Below are positions 46,709 through 56,162 of a stretch of DNA of 64,000 nt, piece by piece; within the stretch, counting starts at the first letter, position 1, and each line of letters starts with the position of its first letter. The DNA is taken from NCBI GenBank assembly GCA_008729055.1, contig SDUX01000007.1, forward strand, positions 5,563,009-5,627,008, written 5' to 3'. Below the pieces are notes generated by a model. The model was not told the origin of the DNA, did no database searches, and was given only the letters and a program-made list of their open reading frames with translations. The DNA comes from Pyropia haitanensis. Lineage: Eukaryota; Rhodophyta; Bangiophyceae; Bangiales; Bangiaceae. A program made the translations under genes and the position numbers.

Positions 46709-48003
46709 TCACTCCCGCCACCGTAGGTCCGCCACCAGCGCCAGGTGGTCACTCGCAAAGTGCTCGTTGGGCAGGCCCGTGACCCCCGCGGCGGCCAGCG
46801 CCTCGGCGGTAGGGAGGTCCAGGGTGCGCTCCACCACCAGCGACGAGTGGCGGGCGGCGGCGGCGGCGGCGGCGGCGGGGGGGGGGGCGGCACGGCCGGC
46901 GGCGGCGGGGGCGGCAGCGCGGGCGGCCGCCGGGGCACTCGCCCCCTCCCACGCGCTAGTGGCGGGTGCCGCCGCCGCCGGCGGCGCGCGCTCATCCACC
47001 GACGTCAGGATGTAGTCGATCATGCCCGAAAAGTGGTCCGTCAGCGTCGTCAGCGGCGGCCCGCGGCCACCGCCGCCAGCCCCCCCGCCGGCCATTGGGT
47101 AGGCGCTCTCAAAGCGCGTCAGCGGCGCGGCGTCGAGGACGGCCATCTCGTCGGGCGTCAGGCGGGCGGCGACGACCTCGGGGTGCCCCCACGGGAGCGC
47201 CCCGCCCGTCATCAGCGCCATGCCCGCCGACTGGGGCAGGCTGTTGAGGTCCCCACAGAGGACGACCGGCGTCGCGGCGCCGCCGTGGAGGGCGCGCAGG
47301 GCGGTGAGGCGGGCGTTGAGTAGCCACGCCTGCAGCAGCTTCACCTCCGTATGTGCAGGGTTGAAGTAAAGGTGCGCACACGCGACAATGACCTTGCGAC
47401 GGGGTGGGGCGGCGGCCGCCGGCCGCGGCGCGCCGCCCGTCGCAAACGCCGCCGCCGCCGAGGCGGGGGTGACCATGGCCGGGGCGGGGGCGCCCGCTCC
47501 CCCCCCCCCGGGGCGCCCTCCCGGCCGGGCACCCCCCCCGGGTCCACCTCCTCCAGCACCACCGCCAGCCCCACATTGTCCCGAATCAGGTGCAGCGCCG
47601 CCGCCTCGACCGCCCCGGGACGGCCCGACGCGGCGGCCGCGGCGACCGCCCGGGCGACCACCCCCGGGAACATGGGGTCGAGGTCGTTAAACTCGACCGC
47701 CCGCGCGTCGACGGGCGTGAAGCGGGCGGGGTTGTAGGCGAGCCCGCAGCCGTCGCTCTTTGGCTTCCGCCCCCCCGTGCGGGGCTTGTACGCGAGGCCA
47801 AAGCCCGCGCCCGCGAGGGCCGGCCCAAACACGTCGGCCCAGCGGTCCGCCTCCTGCAGCGCGACCACGTCCAGCCGCCCGTACGCGGACGACAGCTCGG
47901 CCAGCAGCCGCGCCGTCCGCGGGCGCACCCGCAGGGCGGTGGCGGTGGAGCTGGGGAAGCACCGCGGCGACACGTACGACTGCGCCAGGATGTTGTACGA
48001 CAT
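46709..48003 (-). CDS. Endonuclease/exonuclease/phosphatase-fold protein, CCR4/nocturnin/Angel type (frame-broken)
   Basis: Carries the EEP motifs of the CCR4 deadenylase superfamily in order: RVMSYNILAQSYV, LDVVALQEADRW, KSDGCGLAYNPARF, ACAHLYFNPAHTEVKLLQAW, VVLCGDLNSLPQSA, GMIDYIL and the catalytic HFASDHLALVADLRW. The Asn (motif I), Glu (LQE), GDLNS and SDH residues needed for Mg-dependent phosphodiester cleavage are all present, so the protein looks active. Likely substrates are poly(A) tails, but nocturnin-type NADP(H) or 2'-5' phosphodiesterase activity cannot be excluded. The frame changes at C11 (47499-47509) between the two halves of the domain. Upstream of MSYN (48001-48003) the coding part probably continues, after another change at G18 (48014-48031), to an ATG at 48544 (MAAAFAAAPARPWGMVGG), possibly an organelle leader. 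Confidence 0.75.
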
Positions 48004-48403
48004 GACCCGGATAGGGGGGGGGGGGGGGGGGCGCCCCCGCCGCCGGCCGGCCCGGCCGCCCGCCGCCCGGCCGCCGCCTGCGGCCGGCGGCTGCCCCAGC
48101 GGCGGCCGGCGGGGCACGGCGGCCGCGCCGCGCCGCGCGCCGTGGTGGCCGTCGACCCGGCCGCCGGCGCGGCCGCCACGGGCCCGCCCGACGGGGCGGT
48201 CGACCCCGCCGCCGCCGCCGCCGCTGCCGCCGCCGCCGCTGCCGCCGCTGCCGCCGCCGCCGCCGCCGTCGCCGCCGCCGCCGCCGTCGCCGCCGTCGGC
48301 CCCGCCGGCGCAGCTGCGGTGCCCATTGCCGGGGTTGCGCCCCCCGACGCCGACGCCGCGGCCGACAACCCCCCGCCGCCCCCGCTGCCGCCGCGCCGCC
48401 GCC

Positions 48404-48457
<54 letters not shown>

Positions 48458-48979
48458 GCCGCCGGCAGTACCGCCGCCCTGGACGACGCGCCCACCGACC
48501 ATGCCCCACGGGCGCGCCGGGGCGGCGGCAAAGGCGGCCGCCATGCACGGGGTCGCGGCGCCGGCGCGGTGGCGGCGGACGGCGGGGAGCGCGGGGGGAA
48601 CGCAGGCGAGACCGAGGCGCGGGAGGGGCGAGAGAGGGGCGGCGGCCGCGGGGGGGGGGTCGTGTCGCGCTGGTGGTGCGAGGCGTCGTGGCACACGCCC
48701 AAACGGGCGCGGGTAACCGCCACCGAGCTGTGGGCGGCCACCGAGCGGGGGGCACGTCTGTTGTGATACCACACTGCCGCCTGGGCGGTCGGCGGGCGTG
48801 CCCCACGCCATCCGCCCATCCCGGGCTGTGGCAGCGTCTACGGGCCGCTGCTCGCGCGAGGTGCCCTGACGCGCTGGCCCGCCAAGCGGCGTGACGAGTC
48901 CGCGTCGGACTGACGCATAATGGCGATGAGCACGCAGTACAGAAGTGTATGGAAGTACAGCAATCGTTTTCCGTCTCCT
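48004..48979. other. Probable N-terminal coding extension and promoter of the nuclease gene
   Basis: Positions 48032-48544 read on the minus strand as a Gly/Ala-rich leader starting MAAAFAAAPARPWG, joined to the nuclease domain only after a phase change at the G18 run. From 48545 to 48979 no gene is supported; promoter sequences are expected here. Confidence 0.35.
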
Positions 48980-49160
48980 CGTTTGATAACTAGATAACAC
49001 CCCCCCCTGTTATCAAACCGCCCTCACGACCTCTGGGAGGGGGTCGGATAACATGTTATCCAACCCCCCGCAGAGGTGCTGTGGGGGATTTGATAACTGG
49101 ATAACACCCCCCGCGATTATCAAATCCCTCTGGGGGGCGTTTGATCACATGTGATCCGGC
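48980..49160. repeat. Dispersed palindromic element, copy 2 (four hairpins)
   Basis: Four inverted repeats in 180 bases: GTTTGATAAC/GTTATCAAAC (48981-48990 and 49009-49018); the perfect palindrome GGATAACATGTTATCC (49046-49061); GGATTTGATAA/TTATCAAATCC (49086-49096 and 49117-49127); and the perfect palindrome GATCACATGTGATC (49143-49156). Hairpins 1 and 3 share GATAACTRGATAACACCCCCC, so the unit is itself duplicated. Shares several blocks with 18105-18190. Confidence 0.7.
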
Positions 49161-51631
49161 CCGCCCCTCCCCCTCAATCGTCCCCCCCCCCCCACCGCGC
49201 CCCCATCCCCCACCCCCCACACCCCGCCCTCCACCCCCACCCTCTCCCCCCCCCCGTCCCCCCACCCCCCTCCCCCACCCCACGTCCCCCACACCTCCCG
49301 CCCTCCCCCCCCGACCGCCCGTCCCCCCCCCCCCGTCCCCCCACCTCCCGCCCTCCCCCCCTCCCCTCCCCTAGCTGCCTCCTCCCCGTGGCAACGGCGG
49401 CGACCGGGGCCACCTCGGCGGCGGCGGCGTCCCCCGTCCCCCCCCTACTGCCAGCACCGCCGCCACCGCCGTCGGCCGTCCCCGCCGAACAGGATCGCCG
49501 CTTGGTCGACTTTGCAACCAACGGGGTTCGGTTGGAAGAGGGATTGGCAAAGGGGGTCGACGCCAGCGTAGAACGATTGGGCTTGTCGGTACGCGGGCGG
49601 CATTCTGGCAGTGCAGTATAGAGGAAGGGGGAGCACGGATGGGAAAACGGGGCATACTGTCTTTCGAGCAGTGGACTGCGATGAAAGATCACGGATAGAG
49701 AGGGGCGCATGCAGCAGGCACAAGATGGGTCAAACGCAGGTCGCGGAGCGGCGTTGAGCATTGGGCGAGGGTGGATGGCGCAACACAACGTATTCAACGC
49801 TCGTCGCAGCAGTCACGTTGCTGTACATCTACGAGTGCAGCGTGTATTCTGCCATGCGGCGTGTGGGCTGGGGCAGCGGGGGTTGGGAAAACGGGGAGTG
49901 CTGTATTTTGGGGCGTAGGCCACGCTCAGCGTGACCGCCCATGCAAGGAGACGGCCAGGGCGAACGAGGAATGAAAGCCATCAGAGAAGGGTGAGGGGTC
50001 ATGTTGACGTCAGCTTTGCCGTCGTGGGCGGCTCCTCGCAGGCGTGGGCAGCCACAGCGAGAAGCTGGTCGGACGCGGTGCGTCCGATCAGCACGGCCTG
50101 GACGCCAAGTCGTCGCCGTTCCGGACAGCAGGCTGGTCGGACTTGGCGTACTGCCGCCGCATTTTAGAGGTCATTCCGCGCCAAATGCCACGTGTCGGAA
50201 AGAAAGGGAAAGAATGGAAATGTCAGGAAATCGCGCCGCACGGGGCCGTGCGGAGGGGTGCTTGACATGTCAAGGAAATTTCTGTACGTGGCGGACAGAT
50301 GCACAACACTAAAGTGTGGAGCATGGGCAAGGGTAGGAGGCACGAGAAATCACGCAGGACACCCGCCGTTGCACTCCTTTTGCTACGCACCCCGTCAGCG
50401 GGATCACCGCACGAAGAGAAGCACGTTTGCAATTGAACGGTGCATCGAGGTCGGCGAGGACCGCACCAGAAGCGCCACCAGCCAGCAGATTTCTTAGGTC
50501 CAATCTCCGGGATGGCAGCGCGTCAGCCAATGAGGAACGATCGAATCTCGACGGCCCATCCAAAGGATCTGGAAGGGGTGGCCCGCCATTTGGTCAGGAT
50601 AGACTGGCTCTCACTCATGTGTGCCCTTGGTTGGAGCCCTTTCGACCCCGCCGGACACCGGCCAGTCATCTCCTCTGGACGAGCCCGACGCAGGGTGTCC
50701 ACAAACAGACTCACTCAGGGCTGACAGGCTGCCCGACAACACTGCTATGTCTACAAAACGCCTCCACTGGCGTCGGCATCATGAGCGCATCCCACCGCAC
50801 GCCATACAGTGGGCTCGATTGACAGATTGGAGTACAACGGTCGCCGCACAGCCGTCCATTTTCTCATGCCGCCGCCCCCGGCTTGCACCCATGTGGCGGT
50901 TTTCGCGAGCTCTCAGCTTGCAGCGGCGGAATTCTCTGATGATCCACGGGCCTGAGGTCGCGTTTTGAGGACCCAGTCGGCCCCAAGGGGCCAAAATGGC
51001 GGCGGCTCGAGGGGTATGTCTGGGGGACAGCCAACCAGGAGCCGAGGCCAGGTGTGATGGCACCACGTCTGCCTTGCTGTGAGGCGGTGGCAGCGGCCGC
51101 GCTCGGGCCGACCAGGCCTCCTGCTGCACTTGCATGCAAGCTTGGAATGAACGAATTGGCCAATGAGCCGGTGTGGGCCCAGAACAGTCTCGCCAGCTGC
51201 AGCCCGCCCCACTCAGACCCCCCTCAGACAGCCTCGTCAGGCGCGACCGAGACACGGCCCCAACCTCGTCTGTGCGTGCACCCGGGCCCTCGGGGCGGGT
51301 GCAGGAACGCGGCTGCCCACCGCCAGATGTGAGTACATCAGGCCCAGGCTGTCGACCGCATCCTGGCTGTCCGACGCTGCGCTGGCATAGTTCCCTCCCA
51401 TCCGTCGTTATCTCCTGCGTCATCTCCGCTGTACGGGGCGCATTGTCCGACGTCGCTTTCAGTCTCTGCGCATCCTCTGCCGTTGTACTGTTCTCTTCTT
51501 CCCCATCCATCCTCCGCCCCCCCCCCCCCGCTCTGCCTTCTCGGTCGTTCACGTCGGCGGGACATCCACAGTTGACTGCCGGTGTGTCCCCGACGGGTAC
51601 GCTCCTTGGCCTGGACGGGTCATCGCCCGTC
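49161..51631. other. Upstream region of bZIP gene, no supported gene
   Basis: Starts with about 210 bases almost purely of C on the plus strand (49161-49375). From 49600 to 51600 the sequence is less GC-rich and interrupted in all frames. A possible 5' splice site CAGAT/GTGAGT at 51326-51331 and a pyrimidine tract ending ACATCCACAG near 51572 could delimit a leader intron of the bZIP gene; this is a suggestion only. Confidence 0.4.
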
Positions 51632-52945
51632 ATGAGTTACATGCCGTACAACCCCATGGGGGCCAGCACACCCACCCTGGGCGGCGCTGCCGTCCTTGCC
51701 GACGCCCCGGTCACGGGCTTTGGCGACTGGCAGGAGTGGCTGGCCGAGGGTGGCGATGTCGGCATGCCTCCCGCCCTCCCCGCCACGTTGCCGTCGGACC
51801 TGTTTGGCCTTCATACGTCGTCGTCCCTGCATGCTGCCGATGACCGGTCGGGCGTGACGGAGCGGTGTGTGCTCCTCTCGACGGGGGAGCTTTGCTCGTC
51901 TACGTCACCACTCCCTGACCAGTGGCTGTCGTCGACGCGGGACAGTGGCGCCGGGGCCAATGACTTTCAGTCACTTGCGTCGGGGATGATGACCCCGTCG
52001 GCGTCGACCGATGTCCTCCCCCTGCCGAGCCCGCTGGTGACCGACCGCCGCACACCACAGCTGCCAACGGCACTGGTGCGGGAGGACTTTTCGCCCCTTA
52101 CCACTCCTGCCCGGTCAGCAGCGTCGGGGAACGCCGCGGTGGCAGCCAGCCCATTACTGTTGGCTGACCCTGAGGTCAAGACCGACGCGGTATCGCTGGT
52201 GGATGCCACCCCAATGGCACCGTCGGCACTGGTAGCGAGTGCGTTTGCGTCGCCGCTGCCGGCACTCGTGGCCGAGGCCCAAAGACCAAGGGATGATGTG
52301 GTTGCTGCCGCCAGCGCGGCGGTGGCGGCCGTGTCGTCGGCGACAGCGACACTCCCCGTCACGTTGGCGTCCAGCTCGACGCCGTCGACGTCTGCGTCTC
52401 GGGGGACGAAGCGGAGGCGCGAGACGCCGACCGAGTCGACGCCATCTGCGTCGGAGGTGTCGCAGCCAGGACTTCTCGAGGCGTCTTCCCGCGTCGGAAC
52501 TGACTTGGAGTCCCTCTCCCCCGTGGCGGTAGCCAAGGCGCTTGATGACCTGGTTGCCGCCGGCGTGTCGCCTGCGCTTGCTCGGCGGGCACTGTCAGGC
52601 AATTGGGAAGGCACCACCTCTGCCAAGGCGCGGAAGATGTCGGGTGAGCAGCGGACGGTGACGCTCTTCCTTCGTCGCTTGCGGAACCGGATTAGCGCGA
52701 AGAAGAGCCGCCTGCAAAGGCAGGCCGCGCTGGCCGGGCTCTCGGACAAGGCAGTCGCCTTGTACCTGTCGGCAGCCGACGTGCACCGGGCGACAAAGGC
52801 GATTGCTGAGCGGAATGTCAAGCTTCGTCGCTCTGTGGCTGTGCTGGAGGCCCAAAATGGGGCTCTCACTGACCTGCTGAGTGTCCGCAAGGCCTCGAGG
52901 GGAGGTGGTGACGCGCGGCTGCCGCGGGCAATTGCGGGCGCATGA
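51632..52945 (+). CDS. bZIP transcription factor
   Basis: 437 residues from ATG 51632 (G at -3; MSYMPYNPMGASTPTLGG). The N-terminal ~340 residues are Ser/Thr/Ala/Pro-rich with acidic Trp/Phe patches (FGDWQEWLAEGGDVG), typical of activation regions. The basic region at about 345-364 (LFLRRLRNRISAKKSRLQRQ) has the canonical Asn-x7-Arg spacing. Hydrophobic heptads follow at V384, I391, L398, L405 and L412, ending NGALTDLL. The first heptad starts two turns plus one residue later than in a standard bZIP, because ALAGLSDKAVALYLSAAD intervenes. A dimeric, nuclear, sequence-specific DNA-binding protein is expected. Base composition is milder than in genes before 48 kb. Upstream in-frame codons to 51173 look like noncoding leader. 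Converges with eL14. Confidence 0.85.
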   Translation: MSYMPYNPMGASTPTLGGAAVLADAPVTGFGDWQEWLAEGGDVGMPPALPATLPSDLFGLHTSSSLHAADDRSGVTERCVLLSTGELCSSTSPLPDQWLSSTRDSGAGANDFQSLASGMMTPSASTDVLPLPSPLVTDRRTPQLPTALVREDFSPLTTPARSAASGNAAVAASPLLLADPEVKTDAVSLVDATPMAPSALVASAFASPLPALVAEAQRPRDDVVAAASAAVAAVSSATATLPVTLASSSTPSTSASRGTKRRRETPTESTPSASEVSQPGLLEASSRVGTDLESLSPVAVAKALDDLVAAGVSPALARRALSGNWEGTTSAKARKMSGEQRTVTLFLRRLRNRISAKKSRLQRQAALAGLSDKAVALYLSAADVHRATKAIAERNVKLRRSVAVLEAQNGALTDLLSVRKASRGGGDARLPRAIAGA

Positions 52946-53834
52946 GATGGTGGATGGGGGTAGCAGCCGTGCAGGGGCTGCTGCTCATGTGTTTTTTGAT
53001 TGTACATATTGGCTTTCGTGAGGTGACTCGTGGGACGTGTTTATATATTGTTGCTTCGTCCTGGCTGGTGAGATGGGAAGAGGACACACCAACGAAAAGA
53101 AAACGGATGACTATAAACGTACACTGATGACTCCTACTCTCCATTGACACTCATCGTACAAAGATACATCAGCACCAAGCAGCTTCGTGCTCTCTGCTGA
53201 GTTTCAATCAAGTTTCCCCGACCGTTGCAACACTACACGGGCCAGCTTGGTTGCACGAATGGTCGTCTCATGCGATGTGGCACCACCAGCATGTGCATCG
53301 GCGCAGGCTCGTCAGTTGCCGAAGACTGGTTTCTTGCCCCTCGAGGAGATGGTTCAGGCATCATCACATCTACCAACTATGACGAACACGTAAGCAGCAG
53401 CCCCATCCATCACGTCAGTCTAGCGAATGCGGGTGTGAACACCGCGCACTATCCTCGGGCGTGTCCCTCGAGCCTGGCCGTCACCAACTTGTGCACGGGC
53501 AATGCGGTGCGTCTGCCGCCTGACACATGCTACTCGGTGGCACCTTCTGCCAACTTGAATTGATCGAGGTCTCCAGACTGCAACGCTTCGTGCCGATGTA
53601 CTGGAGACCACGGCCCTTGCGGGTATATGGAGGCGAGATGGCCAGACAGCACAGCGCAAGCAAGCACCGCAGGGTAGCAATTGGCAAACGCAGGATAATG
53701 GGGTCCCAGGCACCACCAGGGCAGCGGAGAGGGCGTGTGACAAAAAGAAAAAAATGCCACGGACCAACGGTCTAGTACTTACACCCCCGCCACACCCGTG
53801 CACGCGCACAGCACAACCACACCCCTCGCTGCGC
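52946..53834. other. Convergent 3' spacer, no supported gene
   Basis: Between the bZIP stop (+) and the eL14 stop (-). Relatively AT-rich from 52980 to 53190. The small frames here (for example 53225-53563) start at non-ATG codons and show no family similarity. Expected to contain both 3' UTRs. Confidence 0.45.
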
Positions 53835-54589
53835 TTACGCAGCAGACCGCTTCAGCACCTTGACCTGCTTGTTGACGGCGTTCGCCTTCGCCTTCCGCGC
53901 CACCATGACCTTGAACCGGCCAAAGTCTGACAGCTGCGCGCGCTTGCTGCGCGCAGCCAACTTCTTGCCCCACGAGGAGGCGGCCCAGACGTCATCAATG
54001 CCCGCCTTGGCGTACGCCGCAGCGAGGGTGCCGGAGCGGGCACCCAGCTGGATGGGCACCATTAGGTCGGTCAGAGACAGGCGAGTCAGGTACATCACTT
54101 GCCGTGGCACCTTCGACGAGGGGCCCTCAACGAGCACCCGGGTATGGTCCAAGATGTTCACCACCACGACCAGGCTGCCGCGGTCGGGGCCATAGTTGAC
54201 CAGACACACGCGGCCGATCTGGACAAAACGGGCGTACGGCTACGCGAAGAAGGGAAGATGGAACAGGCAGGGCAAAAACAGGGGAGACGGTGGTTGCGGA
54301 GAGAGCGCACGACGGAAATTGCGGGATAGGCGGGATGGGTGCAGTTGCCGAAGACACCACCGCGAAGGAAATGGAGGAGGCAAAACGAACAAGACATTGG
54401 ATACAAGGGTTCATCACACGCGAAAAAAAACCAGCAACAGTCGCGGCACGTGAACAATGCTACGACGAAATACATCGATGCAGTGGGTCCCGTCAGCATG
54501 CCATACGTCCATCATGCTGATCCTCCCAACCACCGTCACCGTGAAATAACTCAACCAGAGGCTACCGCAGCCGGACATCAACGTACCAT
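53835..54589 (-). CDS. RPL14: 60S ribosomal protein eL14 (two exons)
   Basis: Cytosolic large-subunit protein. Exon 2 (53835-54239) encodes PYARFVQIGRVCLVNYGPDR, then GSLVVVVNILDHTRVLVEGP and TRLSLTDLMVPIQLGARSGT, ending in a Lys/Arg/Ala-rich helix, which matches eL14 throughout (KOW-type fold at the N-terminus). In-frame sequence upstream of PYARFV hits a TAG that is itself the splice acceptor (pyrimidine-rich tract ending CGCGTAG). The only missing residue is the initiator Met, supplied by ATG at 54587-54589, followed at once by a near-consensus donor GTACGT. The intron (54240-54586) is 347 bases. The product is 135 residues, normal for short eL14 forms. A first coding exon of just ATG is common among ribosomal protein genes. 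The start faces the secreted-protein gene 540 bases away. Confidence 0.93.
54240..54586 (-). other. Spliceosomal intron of RPL14
   Basis: Donor GTACGT directly after the initiator ATG, acceptor CGCGTAG after a T/C-rich tract (CATCTTCCCTTCTT). Phase 0. Inferred from protein continuity; the only intron in the window for which both ends can be placed with confidence. Confidence 0.85.
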
Positions 54590-55131
54590 GATGACAGGGA
54601 GGGTTGAGCAAGCAGACAGAACGGTGCTGGGGTACGGCCGCGTGGACGAGCACGGCAGCGATGTGGCGTCGGTCGACTTCGTGCGGAAGAGGTCGGTCAC
54701 CGACGGCTGTCGTGTGCCGCCAACATCCGGCTGGGGTCGCTTGGCGGTCTGCCTCAGGATTGGAAAGCTCAACCGGCCAAGGTTGCTTCCGGGACGGTAT
54801 CCGGACGCGTGCAGTCAACAGGTGTCCCACGGAATTTCTACTTTTAAGAAGAAATTCTGAACTCGTCTTCCTTGCTGGTCTAATGAAGTATCGACCTAAG
54901 CTCCGCAGACCGTGATGTGCCACGTTTCTTTAGGGCCGACTGGAGCAGGACAAGTCAAGTGTGGGTCTTGCCATCGGAACGGTTGGTGTTCATGACCACT
55001 TTGTTGGTCTGCCAGGTATGGTGGCGGACGGCCATTGCGCACTGGCAACGGACAGCACGTCTCGTATCTTCCCTTTGACGATCATTCGCTCTGCCCTGTT
55101 CTTTTGCTGTGTGCGGACGGGGCAGCCGGTC
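54590..55131. promoter_or_regulatory. Bidirectional intergenic region (RPL14 / secreted protein)
   Basis: 540 bases between two divergent starts, so it should hold the RPL14 promoter and leader on one side and that of the secreted-protein gene on the other. No TATA box or other named element could be assigned with confidence. Confidence 0.4.
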
Positions 55132-55521
55132 ATGGAAGTACAACATCGCCGCTCCTTACTGCTCGTGTTGGTTGTCACCCTTGCAGTTGCTGCATTGTCG
55201 GCGTCTATGGCGGCGGCCGAGGGCGACGCAATCCCGCCCCGCCCCCTTGCCTGGCCCCTGCCACCTCTGCCCTGGCGAGGCCGGCCGCACCCCCCCCCAG
55301 TGGTGCATCTGCCCGCCGCCGCCGCGCACGCGCCGCCGCCGCCCGCCGGGACCAACGCGCCCGTGGCGGCATGTACGGCAGCGGGAGCCGCGGCGGACGG
55401 CGCTGAGTGTGCGTATGCAACGGCCGGGGACGGCGCCTACGAGGCGGTGGGGGACCGGGAGCAGGCGCTGGCCGAGCGATTGGCCGACGCGGGCGTTGTC
55501 GGTCGGATTTGGATAGAGTAG
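55132..55521 (+). CDS. Small secreted protein of unknown function
   Basis: 129 residues from ATG 55132. The N-terminus MEVQHRRSLLLVLVVTLAVA followed by ALSASMAAAEGD is a textbook signal peptide (basic n-region, hydrophobic core, small residues before a cut near AAA/EGD). The mature part of about 97 residues is Pro/Ala-rich (PLPPLPWRGRPHPPPVVHLP) and then acidic and helical, with two Cys (AACTAAG and GAECAYA) that could form one disulphide, ending RLADAGVVGRIWIE. No family recognised. An extracellular or endomembrane lumenal location is expected. It converges with the Gln-rich regulator gene 640 bases downstream. Confidence 0.6.
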   Translation: MEVQHRRSLLLVLVVTLAVAALSASMAAAEGDAIPPRPLAWPLPPLPWRGRPHPPPVVHLPAAAAHAPPPPAGTNAPVAACTAAGAAADGAECAYATAGDGAYEAVGDREQALAERLADAGVVGRIWIE

Positions 55522-56162
55522 CGTGCGGGGAGGGGGGTGGGGAGCAGTGCGGGGGGGGGGAGAGGGAATTGTGCGGATACCAACAGGAAGCGGCTGGCGC
55601 CAGGAGACCATGGAGACAGGGGGGAGACGACAGCGGCGTGCTGACCGCGAGGACAGCGGGCCCGTGGGTGCGAGGACCGCGGGGCGGTGGTCGAGGAATC
55701 GCTCGGTAACCTCTGGCTATCAACAGGGCGCGTGAAGGCACGCGAACCCCATGACGTCGGGTGGGGCCCAAGCCGGGCAGTGGGACGCGCACCCCACACA
55801 GCGAGAGGCCCACACCAGCGCGACGGGGTACGGTGATTGCGTCAATTCTTGGTGATAGGGCATCGCGGGCAGTCCGCAGCGGAGCCAGGCGGGATCACGG
55901 GGCAGTGGCGGCGGGGGGGGCACGCGAGCACGACCGCAATGGAGCAGCGCCGGCTCCCCAAACCGAACATCCCGAACGCTACGACACGCACGTGGAAGAA
56001 GCGGACGCACGCACCACGCCAAAAAACAAAAAAAACGACAAGAGAGGACAAACGCGGAGGGCTCAAGAGATAAACAAGCGACACCAGCTAAGAAAAAACG
56101 ACAAAAAGAAAAGATAGACTGCCAGGTGTGCATCACATTACCCCCAGGCGCCAGTGCGCCCC
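55522..56162. other. Convergent 3' spacer
   Basis: Between the stop codons of the secreted-protein gene (+) and the Gln-rich regulator gene (-). Contains an A-rich patch on the plus strand (AAAAAACAAAAAAAACGACA near 56020, and more to 56115), which is T-rich on the coding strand of the regulator. No gene supported. Confidence 0.4.

Noticed and set aside
49151..49621. Plus-strand frame ending in a protein-like segment (RLVDFATNGVRLEEGLAKGV)
   Set aside because: No ATG in frame; the upstream part is poly-Pro from the C-rich tract. A lost exon is possible but not supportable.
53225..53563. Plus-strand frame of 112 codons
   Set aside because: Starts at TTG, with no ATG in a plausible place and no similarity recognised.
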